64,000 bases of DNA, taken from positions 248,001 through 312,000 of the forward strand of contig JAQGEQ010000281.1 in the NCBI GenBank assembly GCA_034620365.1. Direction: 5' to 3'. Positions 34,049-46,205 of the stretch are shown here, piece after piece (within the stretch, counting starts at the first letter, position 1; each line of letters opens with the position of its first letter). The stretch is from Pegea sp. RAD2-039. Its lineage: Eukaryota; Chordata; Thaliacea; Salpida; Salpidae. The position numbers were made by a program, and so were the translations under genes. The notes beneath the pieces were generated by a model, which was not told where the DNA came from, searched no databases, and saw only the letters and a program-made list of their open reading frames with translations.

Positions 34049-35073
34049 CTGGGTAATTAACGTTTAACCCTAAAAAGTAATTTTATAAAATGAATTAAAT
34101 CTCATAAATACCAAAAATGAGTGATTTCATTTAGATTTTTTTACTTAATGAAACAAAATTTGTCAATTAATTATAATCCTTGTAACACTAAACTGAAACT
34201 TGTAATGTAATATTTAGCTGAAACATTTTTAAAATTAATAATATAATAAATGCTAACTTCTATTGTTTACTGTTTTTCATTTAACAAAAAAGAAAACGAG
34301 CCTATAAAACAGCCATTATTATGGTGTAGAAGAAAATTACTCTAAGATAATATCATCATAAATTAAAAACGTCTTTTGTTAAGGCAAGGCAATTTTCAAA
34401 AGTTTAAAAAACTACAACAAATTGAAATAATTAAAACTAACAACCTGAAACAATTCTTACAAGTTTAAATGATGATTTTTATAAAGTTACTCTAATATAC
34501 TAACGTATAACATTTGCTTCTCAAATCAAATTAAACTTTATAACAAACTGTATTGAAACCAAATTAAAAAATTAATTGAATAATATGTTGTTAATTTAAA
34601 ATTAATTTAACATATTTAGTAGAAGTTTCATCTAGCATTATAAGACCTCCTGTGAAGCTGCTCTACAAATTTTGTAAACGAAATACTTGCTTGGTAAGGT
34701 TGTCACGTTTTATTATAGTTGGTCTTCTTTTATCCTTAGGCTAAATTATAAGTTATAATTTCATTTATAATATATTTTAATAGAAAATCCAAGCTTAATT
34801 TAAAGAAGTAGTCCTAAAATTGTAAAAAGCTGGTCAACTTACCCACTTATACAAATTCTTTATACAAACTAAATAAGTTAAAAAACATAGCATCACATTT
34901 TCAAAACATTTTTACATGAATGTGAAGTTGAGATTTTAAAATGAGTTTTTCATCCAAATATTATTCAACTTCATGAAGCTATTAAAACTCCAAGGGATTT
35001 ACTTCCTTAAACCGTTGCTAAATACAATTTTGTTCAATAATTTTATTATGAATTTGTAATAATCCTAACTAAA

Positions 35074-35262
35074 ATGCAGAATCTATATTTTGTGACGAAT
35101 TTATGCAAAATTGGTAAACTAAAACCCTTGCTTGAAAACAGAGGTCCTTTTATTGAAACCACTACCCGCCACAAGAGAAAATGTCTCATCAATGCCATCG
35201 TCTATCTACATCTAAAGGGTCACTCTATTTTTGATCTCAATAAATTTAGGTGGGATTGTTAA
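35074..35262 (+). pseudogene. Kinase hinge-to-catalytic-loop exon (Y3)
   Basis: The protein is identical to that of Y2. It is followed, as in the others, by AAATTTAG/GTGGG and about 45 bases of intron-like DNA before the EFG exon. Confidence 0.75.
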
Positions 35263-35282
35263 CTTTGATTTAAAAGTAAACA

Positions 35283-35838
35283 ATTTTTTATTTGGAGTTT
35301 GGCCTCTCTGATCTTCAAAACCCTCTGATTGATATCAAAGTAGGTTATGAATTAGTTCTTTCAAACTTTATCTGATGTTTCCAGCTTACAGGTTTTGCTT
35401 TTTGGTTGTCAAAGGTCTTGGAAAAGATGCCATGTTACTTGTAGGTCTACGATGTATGGCACTAGAAGTCATTCAAATCAGAATTACACGGAAAAATCTG
35501 ATCCTTGGAGCGCAGGGATGATAGTGTTTTGTCTTCTTGTTTTTGCCAAAAACTTTTTATTCGTTGCTAACAAAGAAGAGGTATTGAGAATGAAATCATT
35601 AATTAGGGGTCGGTGAACTTCTCGTCTACCAAATAGAGGAACATTTCTTCGGTAGGCTTATAATTGGTGACCAATTGACATGACACCTGACTTTCTGACA
35701 TCAACATTGAAGGATTTTATCAAGAGCTTACTAGTTGTTGATCCCGCTGATAGAGTAACAGCTCCTGAAGCTTCTAATTATCGATGGATCTTACCACTAG
35801 ATCTCAGTCTAATTGATGACGTCATCAGAGTAAAATAA
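35283..35838 (+). pseudogene. Kinase subdomains VII-XI, best preserved Y copy (Y3)
   Basis: EFGLSDLQNPLIDIK is followed by the intron, then a 73-codon frame (35395-35616) carrying TEKSDPWSAGMIVFCLLVFA and NKEEVLRMKSLIRG. Next comes a shifted GELLVYQ...GRLIIGDQLT segment ending in ATGA. A final intact 52-codon ATG frame (35680-35838) reads DFIKSLLVVDPADRVTAPEA, SNYRWILPLDLSLIDDVIRVK. DPADRVTA and RW match the end of the kinase fold. It is broken only by frameshifts, not by stops within motifs. Confidence 0.82.
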
Positions 35839-35935
35839 AAGCAATGATAGATGAAGTCGTCAAACTGCAACCACATTACAAACGGCTTGTTCAATTTCTT
35901 TTTTCTTAGCACATTTAAAAATACTGTCTTTTCAG

Positions 35936-36224
35936 TCACTTCGATGACGTCACCACGAAAAACCCCCAAACCACCGGAAGCTATAAGCAGAAGTCGATGC
36001 AATGTTCCAAAACATTACGTGAGCAGTTTACAAGCACACAGCAACATCTAACGTCATTCAACGTGACAATGACGTCACTGACGAAGATTGATGGAGGACT
36101 GCGCGCGCTCCCGTGTGGCGAATCACTTGAAGATTTCAACACTTCGAAGCAAAGCGAGAAGATGAGTGAAAGTCTTTTCACTTCCAGTCGGAGAACTTAT
36201 CATAATATCTTTTTTACTGTTTAA
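35936..36224 (+). pseudogene. Kinase C-terminal tail, last exon fully open (Y3)
   Basis: It is the same 289-base exon length as Y2 (22561-22849), behind TTTTCAG. It contains SKTLREQFTSTQQHLTSFNV and SLTKIDGGLRALPCGES, and ends SSRRTYHNIFFTV. Differences from Y2 include Arg-Glu for Leu-Glu and His-Asn for Gln-Asn near the end. Confidence 0.6.
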
Positions 36225-37807
36225 AAGATGCGAGAACGAGCGTGCCTGTACTGACGTCATCGTTTTAAAACCCAATTTGTTGATGTTGTATTCGCGCATG
36301 ACGAAAGTTTCTTAATTATTTTTGACATCATCATTAGACGGTTTGATGGTTTCAGCAACAAGTTGTTTCTTTGTGACGTTTGCAGCTGACCATATGACAT
36401 CATCAGTTTCGATACGACACTGCTCTAGATAGTATTCTTCTGTTTTTGGTACATACTTTTAATTGCTGTATCCTATAATTTTTATTTAGTTGTAAACGAA
36501 TGGGTTTTTGTAAGCTAATCTTTTTAACTTTCTCAAATTGTTTCAACCTCTGGGACGTGAATTTCTATCTTCATATCAGACTTATTATTTGTTATAATTT
36601 AAATGTGAAAATAAAATAAAAATTTCCCCTAAAATTTTAGAATTTTTTCTCGAATTGTAGGTTAGTAATTTAATGTTATGTAAAATGACTATTATTTTGT
36701 AATGTGGAGTTGTACATCGTATACCTGTTCATCTTGTTCGAGATTGTTGTTTTATTTTATTCAAAAGGTTATAAATATAGTGATTTACAGAAGCAAATTG
36801 TCATTGAAGAAGAATTTGTTCATCTTTAAAGTTTTAACAAGATCTATCAGTAAATAGCAATCTTGTAATTATATTATTATTTGTTTTAAACCTAATAGTA
36901 ACACAAATACCTGTTTCGATCGAAAAATGGCTTTAATCTAAATACAAAATGAATCAATAGTAGTTGGTTGCAATTGATTGTGACATGTTTAATTTTATAA
37001 TTATAAATTCACATATAAGATGTTTTTCGTTTTTATCACCATGAGGAAGCATTCCACTTTATTCGGTCAAAACATTTCTTGTCCTTAGCCGAATAAAACA
37101 GTTAATGTATATATTGAAAGTTTGTGATAAGCTCTGGTTGCGTTGTTACAATCTAGATAATCAACGCTTACTATTAAAAAATCATTGCAACAAAAAAATA
37201 AATTTCTTTACAAAATTCTACGATACAAATGTGGCAAAAATTATTAATCTCTTTAAAATATAATTCGTAATTACTAATACAACTGGTTGGTTTTCTTTTA
37301 ACATAAAAACTAAATGATTAATCAGTTAATTTATTTATTCTAATAATTGTACTGGAATGTGCCTGGAGAGCGTAACTCCCGTTACTACACATTCTCACAA
37401 ATTAGATGTATTGAGTTAGCAATATAGAAAGAAAAAGATGTAACACGTGACATTTTAGTAGTTTGCAAAGCATAAACAGTGGATATATACTAAGAATTAT
37501 AAAACATAAAAGTGGGAAAATCACAGTTTAGAAATAATACCGTTGGCAAGAATATAAAATTTTAGATTCTACCTGAATAACACGAGTGATTCTGACATGA
37601 CAACATCTGATGGCAGCTGGTTCCAAGAAATAATTATTCAATAAGAGAAAAAATTCAATATAATAAATGTACCAGGTGATATGGGCTCATTTAGATGTAA
37701 TGTGTGTCGCCTCAGATGTTATAGCTTGAGAGAAAGACTAATGGAAAATAAATCATTGAATTTAAGGTCAATTAAATTGTGGATAATTTAAAAATATTAA
37801 TTAGGTC

Positions 37808-38032
37808 GTGTTTAATCCTTTATGTTTCTTTACTATCTATATTGAAGAAGCTGAGACGATGTTTATAAGTATCGTATGTAATGTTAAGTTTCCTGCAAAC
37901 CAATGTCGTAAATGTTGCCTTAACAGATTCGATATTTTTTATATCATTGATTTGTTATGGCATCCATGCACTGACACCTCATTCAAGAATTGGATGTACT
38001 TACAATTTGAAAAGATTTTTGAGATATTATAG
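37808..38032 (+). other. Cys-rich ORF of block Xa, copy 6
   Basis: This 74-codon copy has Ile for Ser (YIEEAET), Tyr for Asp (DIFYIID, shared with copy 8) and Leu for Val (MYLQF). The cysteine pattern is unchanged. Confidence 0.4.
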
Positions 38033-40086
38033 ATCCTTAGAGTTTAAAGTAATTTAATAAAGTAGACGAAGTTGCTTGATTTTGCTAAGATTTGCAAACA
38101 TAAACATGCTATTTAAAGTCATATGATAGGGTAATGCAAAGGTCTAGGACCGAAAATATTCAAATTAAATCCATTGACGGAACCATGATTCGGGGAATTT
38201 TCAGCTGGTTCACGGGAGAAAGTTACAAGTTCACCATTAGTAAGCTAGGTTAAGAGCTGCCAATTTTTAGATCAGTTTTCTACAGTTTGTAGTAAAGTTT
38301 GAAGTTTTGAAGATTTGCAAGAAAATAGCTTGATACAATTTGAATACACAAACACACTTTAATTAATAATTTTCAAAAGAAAGAATCACAAGTTCTTTAC
38401 AAGAGATCCAAGATTTAATATAAAATAAAATATGAAAATTTAAATTTAAGCATATTTGTTTTCACAAAGAAAACTAAACAAAGGTAGAAGTTTCTAGGAA
38501 TCATTTTTTTTTGGCAGCAATTAAAACAAGACAATTTAGTATAAGTACGTGTGTTGTAGGGAACTAACCTTAAACTTGATATTTATAGTAAAATGTAAAC
38601 TACGGAAATTATTTAATGAACATTTTTATACATAAATTAGTCTTTTATTACTTAAAATTTGGATACAAGAGCTAATTGACCTTTTATTTTCATCTTATCT
38701 CAAGATTATTTTGTAACAAATTAAAAATTTTATAAGGTTTAGCTTTAGAATAATTAAACTTACTTTTTATTTAACTATTTTAATTTTTTACTTTTGTTTA
38801 AATGTGTAAATTAAATTTTTGATATAAAATATTAGTTTTAGTAATGTTTTGCTTGGTATTAATCTTATTAGAAGATTGTATTAACAACATACTAACAAGA
38901 ATACTAACAACATATTAAATAATAAATATTATTAAATTTTATTAGAAATAGGATTAATTTTGAAGGACTAATGATAAATACTATAAAACTTATTGTCTTA
39001 TTGAAAATAAATTTTAATTTTTTAAACAATTATTTATTATTTTTATAATAATCATATATTATGTTACTAATTTATATAGTTAAGCTATAATAATATTATT
39101 CATTCTTATTTTAAACATTAATTAAACTATTGTTACAGAATCTTAACAAAATGATCAAGTGTAGTTCCTATAAGACCAATATTTCAAATTTTTTAATCAA
39201 TTGTAATTACTAAAGTTTACATATTTAAGGTAATCATAATTTCAACTCATGTCAAAATTTTTGTAAATATTTTTTACTTTATAGGAAGCAATTAACTTGT
39301 AGGATTTTGAAAGAAAAGTCATCATTGGACTTGAACTCTCTCCCAGGTAACTTTTCTATTACCTAAGCCTTGGATCAAAAAAGAAGCAGATCACTCAGAT
39401 GAAGCCCAACCTCAACAAGAATTTTTTAAATTTCTGGAGGTTAGTTGTAAAATATTGCTATAAAAATCAGCCAACTCTTTGTCAAATAAAGTTTGACCAC
39501 TTTAACTAACAAGGGTTTCTTTAAGTTGCTGTTTTACTATATACTCTTATACTCACACTACTAGCAAATTTGAATTAATATTTTATTCTGAAAATTTTTG
39601 AAACTACAGAAATATTTGAAATGCCATTTCGGAGAGATAAAAAAACTATGATCAAAACACCTTTTTTCAAATTTTGAGAAATATTTAAATATTTCATGAA
39701 AAGCTAACAGAGTCGATTAATCAACATGATAGGTAAATGTAATTGACGTTCAAAACACAAACGAAGCAAATAACTTACTTAAGGTTGTTGTTATGACAAC
39801 GTACAATTATTAGAAACTACTAAAAGTGTAGTTAAAGAGCCACTAATTTTGACTTAAATTTGACTCGATAGTTCATTAGATTCCTATTAGAAATTTTGCA
39901 TATATGATCAATCCTAATACTAATCGAAAGTAAATAGAAGAAACTTTTGAACAGCAGCTCTGCAAATTTATATTAAGTTGTGGATTAGAATAATTCCTTT
40001 TTCCTATCCTAATCTTTGACTTTACTAATAATTAGACATTTATTTCGCAAAATTATGAAAGATTTTTTTTGACCTTTATTAATCTC

Positions 40087-40323
40087 TTAATATTCAAATT
40101 TTAGAAGATTTGACAACAAAAGATTTTTTCTTAAACTTGCAACTGTTGATTTCTTTATAATGCAAATGTTCTTCAGTAGTCTCACTTGATGATTTAGTAA
40201 TGAATTCATTCTTCCTAGCAAGTGATTGGCTGTTGGCGGGTGCAGCGGTGTAGATGTCCTCTGACGTGGAAATTCTCCATAAAAAAAATTTAAAATAAAT
40301 TCAAAAACTGATCTTTTAGTCAA
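40087..40323 (-). other. Antisense ORF of block Xa, copy 6
   Basis: This 78-codon reverse frame is nearly the same as copy 1 (LLGRMNSLLNH, ending LLKFEY). Confidence 0.35.
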
Positions 40324-40580
40324 CTTCTAAGATCTTGAGAGTAATATTTGACAAATATCTACAAATGCTGAAGACGTTTAATATAATCGACTGCATTCTG
40401 CAACAAATAATCTCATCACTTGCATATGAACTAGTTTTTGATGATCAAAATGTTTCAAACACTCGTTATTAGTTTATGGGCAAACTAAACTAGTTAAGTA
40501 CATACTTGTACGTTACAATTTGCTTTAAAAATTTAGAATCATCATAATCGCACTTCAGTCGTCTGACTACTAAATGAAAG

Positions 40581-41065
40581 TTGATAAGTTTACAGATCAT
40601 TTTTTTGATGAGATGTCTAATTGGTGTCAATCTAATCTACCTTCTTTTGAACATCATGAAAGACTACCTCACACAAGAGTTGATGATTGTGAAGCAGTTG
40701 AAGAAATATAATGGGATGATGGTATTTGTTCGTTTAACAAGAGATTTCCATTTGTTGATGAGAAATAAGAGAAATTCTCAAGAAGGGATCAGTGAACTTC
40801 TTGTATATCAATTAAAAGAACATATCTTTGGTAGGTTAATAATTGGTGACCAAGTGACATGACACCTGATTTTCTGACATTCACAGTGAAGGATTTTATC
40901 AGGAACTTACTGTTTGTCGATCCCAATTATAAATTGACAGCTTCATCAAACTGCAACTGCGTCACAAACAGGTTGTTCGATTTCTCTTTTCACTCTACAT
41001 TTAATGCGGCAATGACTTCACTGAACAAAATTCATCTCAGCGAACTTCCCGACTCCTTTGGCTGA
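40581..41065 (+). pseudogene. Kinase C-lobe remnant, least damaged X copy (copy 6)
   Basis: The stop codons that interrupt other copies after MRN and after YQL are absent, so one 93-codon frame (40581-40862) runs from the exon start through YNGMMVFVRLTRDFHLLMRN and EGISELLVYQLKEHIFGRLI to GDQVT. It ends in a TGA that overlaps the ATG of the next frame (ATGA, 40859-40862). That frame (40859-41065) carries KDFIRNLLFVDPNYKLTASS. The two halves of the kinase C-lobe are thus offset by one frame at a four-base overlap, as in every copy. Confidence 0.78.
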
Positions 41066-41344
41066 TAGAAGAATTGTCCTGATGACGTCATCATTGAGTT
41101 TGTTCTTCTGTGAAAGGAATCTCAGAATAGTGGCCTAAAAACTGGCGTCAAAATGTCAACTGACTTCGTCAACCAACTAATTTATTTTTTTTAAGTGAGT
41201 ATCTCGATTTGGTCTAGAAAACGACTAGGTTTGTTCAGTAAGACGTTAATACCGCGTTTTAAAAATCCATTTTTTGACTTAAGCTTCTGACTACCTATCA
41301 TACAAGTAGGAACAATAAGAATTGCGACGTCACATAACTTTCAG

Positions 41345-41505
41345 AAGATCTGGAACGTTTGATTCGCAAGCTCGCGCGTCGGTACCAATACTACTGCAAG
41401 CACCCCGCTTTTAATTATCCATGTATTTCTTGGAACACAATGATTTCAAAACTTATCCGAATCTCGTCAGATGAAGAAGAGTACTCTAACTTAGAAGATG
41501 AGTAG
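41345..41505 (+). pseudogene. Acidic kinase C-terminal exon, 52 codons open (copy 6)
   Basis: It follows ACTTTCAG; the frame from 41347 is as in copy 3 but with SSDEEEYSNLEDE. It ends in TAG at 41503-41505 at the same position. Confidence 0.6.
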
Positions 41506-41583
41506 AAAAAGAAACAGTAAGTTGAAAAAACAACCACTAGATGTCAGTCTAATTGATTACGTCATCAGAGTGAAACGACAACG

Positions 41584-41966
41584 ATGAAAGCCAAAGTCAT
41601 CGAAACTGTAACTGCGTCACAAATGGGTTGTTCGATTTCTCTTTGCCTAGCACATTCAACAATCTTGTCTTTTCAGTCACTTCAGATGACGTCTTCCCTA
41701 AAAGCTCTTAAATCAGCGGAAGTGGACAGCAGAAAACGACGCAAAGTTCTATAACATTACATGAGCGGTTGACAAGTCTGCTGTAACATCTGACGTCACT
41801 CAACGCAGCAATGATGTCACTGACCAAGATTGATGGAGGACTGCGAGCGCTACTGTCTGGCGATTCACTTGAAGATATCAATATTTCGAGGCAAAGCGAG
41901 AAGATGAGTGAAAGTCTTTTCACTTCCGGTTGGAGAACTGATCAAAACATCGTTTTTACTCTTTAA
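41584..41966 (+). pseudogene. Kinase tail (copy 6)
   Basis: ATG 41584 opens MKAKVIETVTASQM, as in copy 5 rather than copy 3, so this tail has probably been exchanged by recombination. After the intron come VTSDDVFPKSS, TAA, then ERLTSLL, TAA, and an open end: MSLTKIDGGLRALLSGDSLE to NIVFTL, TAA at 41964-41966. Confidence 0.6.
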
Positions 41967-42270
41967 AAGATGCGGGAACGCACGTGCCTGTACTGACTTC
42001 ATTGTATTAAAACCCAATTGGTTTCAGACGTAATTAATGTATGTTTTTCGTTGATGATGGCAAAGTCAGAAAAGCATGACGTCACTGCTCTCAATTGTAG
42101 TCTTCTGTTTTTGAAAAATTACAAATCAAGTAGAAGAGATGATGTTGTGGTCGATTCTAAATTCTAACAAGATTCGACCTATTAAATACTGATTACAAGC
42201 AGCTCAGCATATCCTTTTAACAATTGGTGAGTTATTGTAAGCAGCTAATCCAACCAACTGAGAAATCATT

Positions 42271-42519
42271 ATGATTATGTTGGGTTACACTGAAAAAATA
42301 GCTGAAACAAATAACAATACTATTACCGACTTTGTAACATTAGAAAAACGAAATCCATTTGGCGATTATTTCTTAGAATCAAATCTTCTAACTGATCTTG
42401 ATAAAATAATTTGCTTCAGTAACTGCAAATCTGTTTTTATAAACAGCGCATTTTCACTAAAAACAAGTTTCCTGAAGAATTACCTAATACAGGGTTTTTA
42501 TTCCACATTAGTTCACTGA
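42271..42519 (+). CDS. Y ORF with in-frame eight-codon deletion (Y4)
   Basis: This is the homologue of 20118-20384. It lacks the segment KTVFQINI (24 bases), so the frame is unchanged and the C-terminus SFLKNYLIQGFYSTLVH is kept. ATG 42271 is two codons earlier than in the other copies. Coding status is uncertain. Confidence 0.4.
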   Translation: MIMLGYTEKIAETNNNTITDFVTLEKRNPFGDYFLESNLLTDLDKIICFSNCKSVFINSAFSLKTSFLKNYLIQGFYSTLVH

Positions 42520-43835
42520 GAAGTCAACAAAATTCTACAGTACAAGTGACAAGCTCAACTACCTGCAACCCATCTTTCTAGAAGGATTTGAAATCTTATC
42601 AAACATTTCATCCTTTTGAATACTGTGTCAAAACTTCTAAAATGGGCACTGAAAACTTAAGTAGTATTCTATTTGAAGTTTTACTTTTATCAGTAAATTT
42701 GATATGCCAAATAAAATAATCTGTGTTCAAAAAATGGTCAATGAAATTTTCCTTCTCTAGTTGCAAGTCTTATGTTTGTAAAAAAATTATATTTGAGTTT
42801 TATTAGCTAGGTAATTAACGTTTAACCCTAAAAAGTATTTTTATGAAATGAATTAAATCTCATAAATACCAAAAATGAGTGATTTCATTTAGATTTTTTT
42901 ACTTAATGAAACGAAATTTGTCAATTAATTATAAATATTGTAACACTAAACTGAAACTTGTAATATAATATTTAGTTCTAACATTTTAAAAATTAATGAT
43001 AAAATAAATGCTAACTTCTATTGTTTACTGCTTTTGATTTAACAATGAAGAAAACAAGCCTATAAAACAGCCATTATTATGATGTAGAAGAAAATTACAC
43101 AGCTATAAAATAATATTGTCATAAATTAAAAACGTCCTTTGCTAAGGCAAAGCAACTTTCAAAAGTTTAAAAAACTACAACAAATTGAAATAATTAAAAA
43201 TTACAACCTGAAACAATTCTTACAAGTTTAAATGATGATTTTTATAAAGTTACTCTAATATACTAACGTATTATATTTGCTTCTCAAATCAAACTAAACT
43301 TTGTGACAAACTGAGTTGAAACCAAATTAAAAAATTAATTGAGTAATATTTTGTTAATTTAAAATTAATTCAACATATTTAGTAGAGGTTTCATCTAGCA
43401 TTATAAGATCTCTTGTGAAGTTGATCTACAAATTTTGTAAACGAAATACTTGCTTGGTAAGGATGTCACTTTTTATTATAGTTGGTCTTCTTATATCCTT
43501 AAGCTAAATTATTAGTTATAATTTTATTTATAATATATTTTAATACAAAATCCTAGCTTAATTTAAAGACGTAGTCCTAAAATTGTAAAAAGCTGGTCAG
43601 CTTACCCACTTATACAAGTTCTTTATACAAACTAAATAAGTTAAAAAACATAGCATCAAATTTTCAAATAATTTAACATCAACGTGAAGTTGGGATTTTA
43701 AAATGAATTTTTCATCCAAATATTATTCAACTTCATGATGCTATTAACACTCCAAGAGTTTTAATTCCTTAAACCGTTGCCAAATACAATTTTGTTCAAT
43801 AATTTTATTTTCAATATATAATAGTTTTGACTAAA

Positions 43836-44024
43836 ATGCAAAATCTGTATTTTGTGACGAATTTATGCCAAATTGGTAAACTAAAACCCTTGCTTGAAAA
43901 CAGAGGTCCTTTTATTGAAACCACTACCCGCCACAAGAGAAAATGTCTCATCAATGCCATCGTCTATCTACATCTAAAGGGTCACTCTATCTTTGATCTC
44001 AATAAATTTAGGTGGGATTGTTAA
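43836..44024 (+). pseudogene. Kinase hinge-to-catalytic-loop exon (Y4)
   Basis: The protein is identical to Y1 (LCQIGKL version), with two silent differences from it. Confidence 0.75.
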
Positions 44025-44044
44025 CTTTGATTTAAAAGTAAACA

Positions 44045-44600
44045 ATTTTTTAGTTGGAGTTTGGCCTCTCTGATCTTCAAAACCCTCTGATTGATATCAA
44101 AGTAGGTTATGAATTAGTTCTTTCAAACTTTATCTGATGTTTCCAGCTTACAGATTTTGCTTTTTGGTTGTCAACGGTCTTGGTAAAGATGCCATGTTAC
44201 TTGTAAGTCTACGATGTATGGCACTAGAAGTCATTCAAATCAGAATTACACGGAAAAATCTGATCCTTGGAGCGCAGGGATGATAGTGTTTTGTCTTCTT
44301 GTTTTTGCCAAAAACTTTTTATTCGTTGCTAACAAAGAAGAGGTATTAAGAACGAAATCATTAATTAGGGGTCAGTGAACTTCTCGTCTACCAAATAGAG
44401 GACCATTTATTCGGTAGGCTTATAATTGGTGACCAATTGACATGACACCTGACTTTCTGACATCAACATAGAAGGATTTTATCAACAGCTTGCTAGTTGT
44501 TGATCCCGCTGATAGAGTAACAGCTCCTGAAGCTTCTAATTATCGATGGATCTTACCACTAGATCTCAGTTTAATTGATGACGTCATCAGAGTAAAATAA
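44045..44600 (+). pseudogene. Kinase subdomains VII-XI (Y4)
   Basis: The same motif series as Y3. The last frame has an extra stop: TAG replaces the Leu codon in STLKDF (near 44466), so LLVVDPADRVTAPEASNYRW is no longer attached to its ATG (44442). It ends VIRVK, TAA at 44598-44600. Confidence 0.78.
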
Positions 44601-44790
44601 AAGCAATGATAGATGAAGTCGTCAAACTGCAACCACATTACAAACGGCTTGTTCAATTTCTTTTTTCTTAGCACATTTAAAAATATTGTCTTTTCAGTCA
44701 CTTCGATGACGTCACCACGAAAAACTGCCTAACCAGCGAAAATGGTAAGCAGAAACCGACACAGAGTTCCGATACATCACGCGAGTGGTT

Positions 44791-45955
44791 GACAAGCGCA
44801 CTGCAACATCTGGCAAAAGATGACTTTAGTAACTTAGGCGCTGGTTCATGTATAAGGTTGTCTTTGTTTAACAGATTGGTAGATAGTACAAATAAAGTAT
44901 TTACGAACGGATAATTATAAATAAAGAATATTATATTTATGAAAATCTATCTAGGTTGTTCGTTGTTGTTGAAAAACTGTTTTATTCTGTTTGGTGAGTT
45001 TTTCATACAAATAAAAGCTTTAGTATAAATAAGATGAATTTTGACGAAAACAATCTCAATCGAAATGATTGAATGATTTCTTATTTCACCTTTTAAAACT
45101 GATATACACATAATCAGATGTCAAATGTTTCCACTGGTGACTTACTTAATAACCTTGTAAGAGCAAAAACTGCTTTTAAGTATGATAATTACAAAAATGT
45201 TTTTTATCATAATTATTTATTCTTAAAACATTTGGGGATTATTTTGCAAATGGAGTATGTCTAGTTGCTTTTACACAGTATAAGAACTTTCTTAGGGATG
45301 TTTTTTAGTAAATACTATACTACTAGATTTTAAGTACAATTTAAGCATATTTAATTATTTAATTTTAAGTAAATCATATTAAATAATAAAAATAAATCTA
45401 GAATTACGTAGTAAAATGTTGTGAAAATTACATTTGGGCTTCTTATAAAAAGAAAGATTCAATTTTTAGTTCGGCTGTTAGTGATAGACATTCGTAGAAT
45501 TCCTAAAATAGTATTTATAACTGTTATTTTTATTGACTCAAATACCATCTTACAATTTTAGAGAAACCAAAATGGCACTTATAAATAACCATGTTTCATA
45601 TTCATTTTTAACTGAATAAATCAAATTTCTGAAAACTTATAAAAGATAAAAAAAGTAGAAACAAACACAAAATTTGAAGTAGTTCTTATCAAAAATAAAT
45701 AAATAAAATAAAAGTTTTTCAAATTTTATAGATTTATCAACATAAAACTTATAAAAACTGATTCAGACAAACTAATGCAGCCGCAGCGATCTGTCGTCGC
45801 AGGAGCTGCCATAGCAATTTTGGGTACAGTGACGAACTGCCTACAGGGCTCCAACTACAGCTATGATTTCGGATTTTCGCATCTCCTAGTCCTGTTACCT
45901 TACCCAAAGTCCCCTTTTACCTGGTTTTTATGGACTTTTTCATATATATAAATTC
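44791..45955. other. Unique insert between Y4 and X7
   Basis: This sequence has no match elsewhere in the window. Bases 44791-45760 are AT-rich with no open frame of note. Bases 45775-45930 are distinctly GC-richer (about half G+C by eye). The element replaces the linker and the start of an X block. No terminal inverted repeats or target-site duplication were found by eye. Confidence 0.65.
45775..45951 (+). other. 58-codon GC-richer ORF in the insert
   Basis: The ATG frame reads MQPQRSVVAGAAIAILGTVT, NCLQGSNYSYDFGFSHLLVL, LPYPKSPFTWFLWTFSYI, then TAA. A hydrophobic stretch AGAAIAILGTV lies near the start. The base composition is foreign to the surroundings, suggesting a fragment of a dispersed element or a coding exon from elsewhere. 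I cannot name it, and the reverse strand does not give a longer frame. Confidence 0.35.
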
Positions 45956-45987
45956 GTGTATGAGAGGTTTTTTGGTCGTATCACCAT

Positions 45988-46205
45988 GAGGAAGCATTCC
46001 ACTTTTTTTGGTCAAAACATTTCTTGTCGCTAGCTGAATTAAACAATATATAGATGTATATAGAAAGTTTACAAACAACTTTTGTTTTTCGCTACAATGT
46101 TAAAAAGTCACATTTTAGGAAGCACTATACATTATTTGGTCAAAACATTTCTTGTGCTTAGCCGAATAAAACAATATGAATATATTTAGAAAGTTGATGA
46201 AAAGT
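45988..46205. repeat. Short tandem duplication of the X lead
   Basis: The lead segment containing TTTGGTCAAAACATTTCTTG occurs twice in a row here, from about 45990 and again from about 46117, where all other X copies have it once. Confidence 0.7.

Larger units (their letters stand above)
33825..36785. repeat. Block Y, 5' truncated copy (Y3)
   Basis: It begins inside Y at GGATTTGAAATCTTATC, directly after a kinase-tail CGTCACGAA, so the small ORFs seen at the start of Y2, Y4 and Y5 are missing. The rest, including AT-rich 34060-35060 (no gene), the kinase exons and the linker, is complete. Confidence 0.92.
36786..42115. repeat. Block X, subtype Xa, copy 6
   Basis: This is a full Xa, the sister of copy 3. 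It has lost about 10 bases of AT-rich DNA near 38780 and about 17 bases near 37217 relative to that copy. Bases 38300-39290 are AT-rich and contain nothing coding that I can see. Confidence 0.92.
42116..44790. repeat. Block Y, 3' truncated copy (Y4)
   Basis: It matches Y2 until the kinase tail and then diverges: after GACGTCACCACGAAAAAC it continues in a different tail version (GCCTAACCAGCG...) and stops at about 44790 at a unique insert. The linker is missing. AT-rich 42830-43820 holds no gene. Confidence 0.9.

Noticed and set aside
45775-45951. GC-rich patch as a tRNA or tRNA-derived SINE
   Set aside because: No cloverleaf, A/B box pair or poly-A end could be made out; left as an unassigned element.
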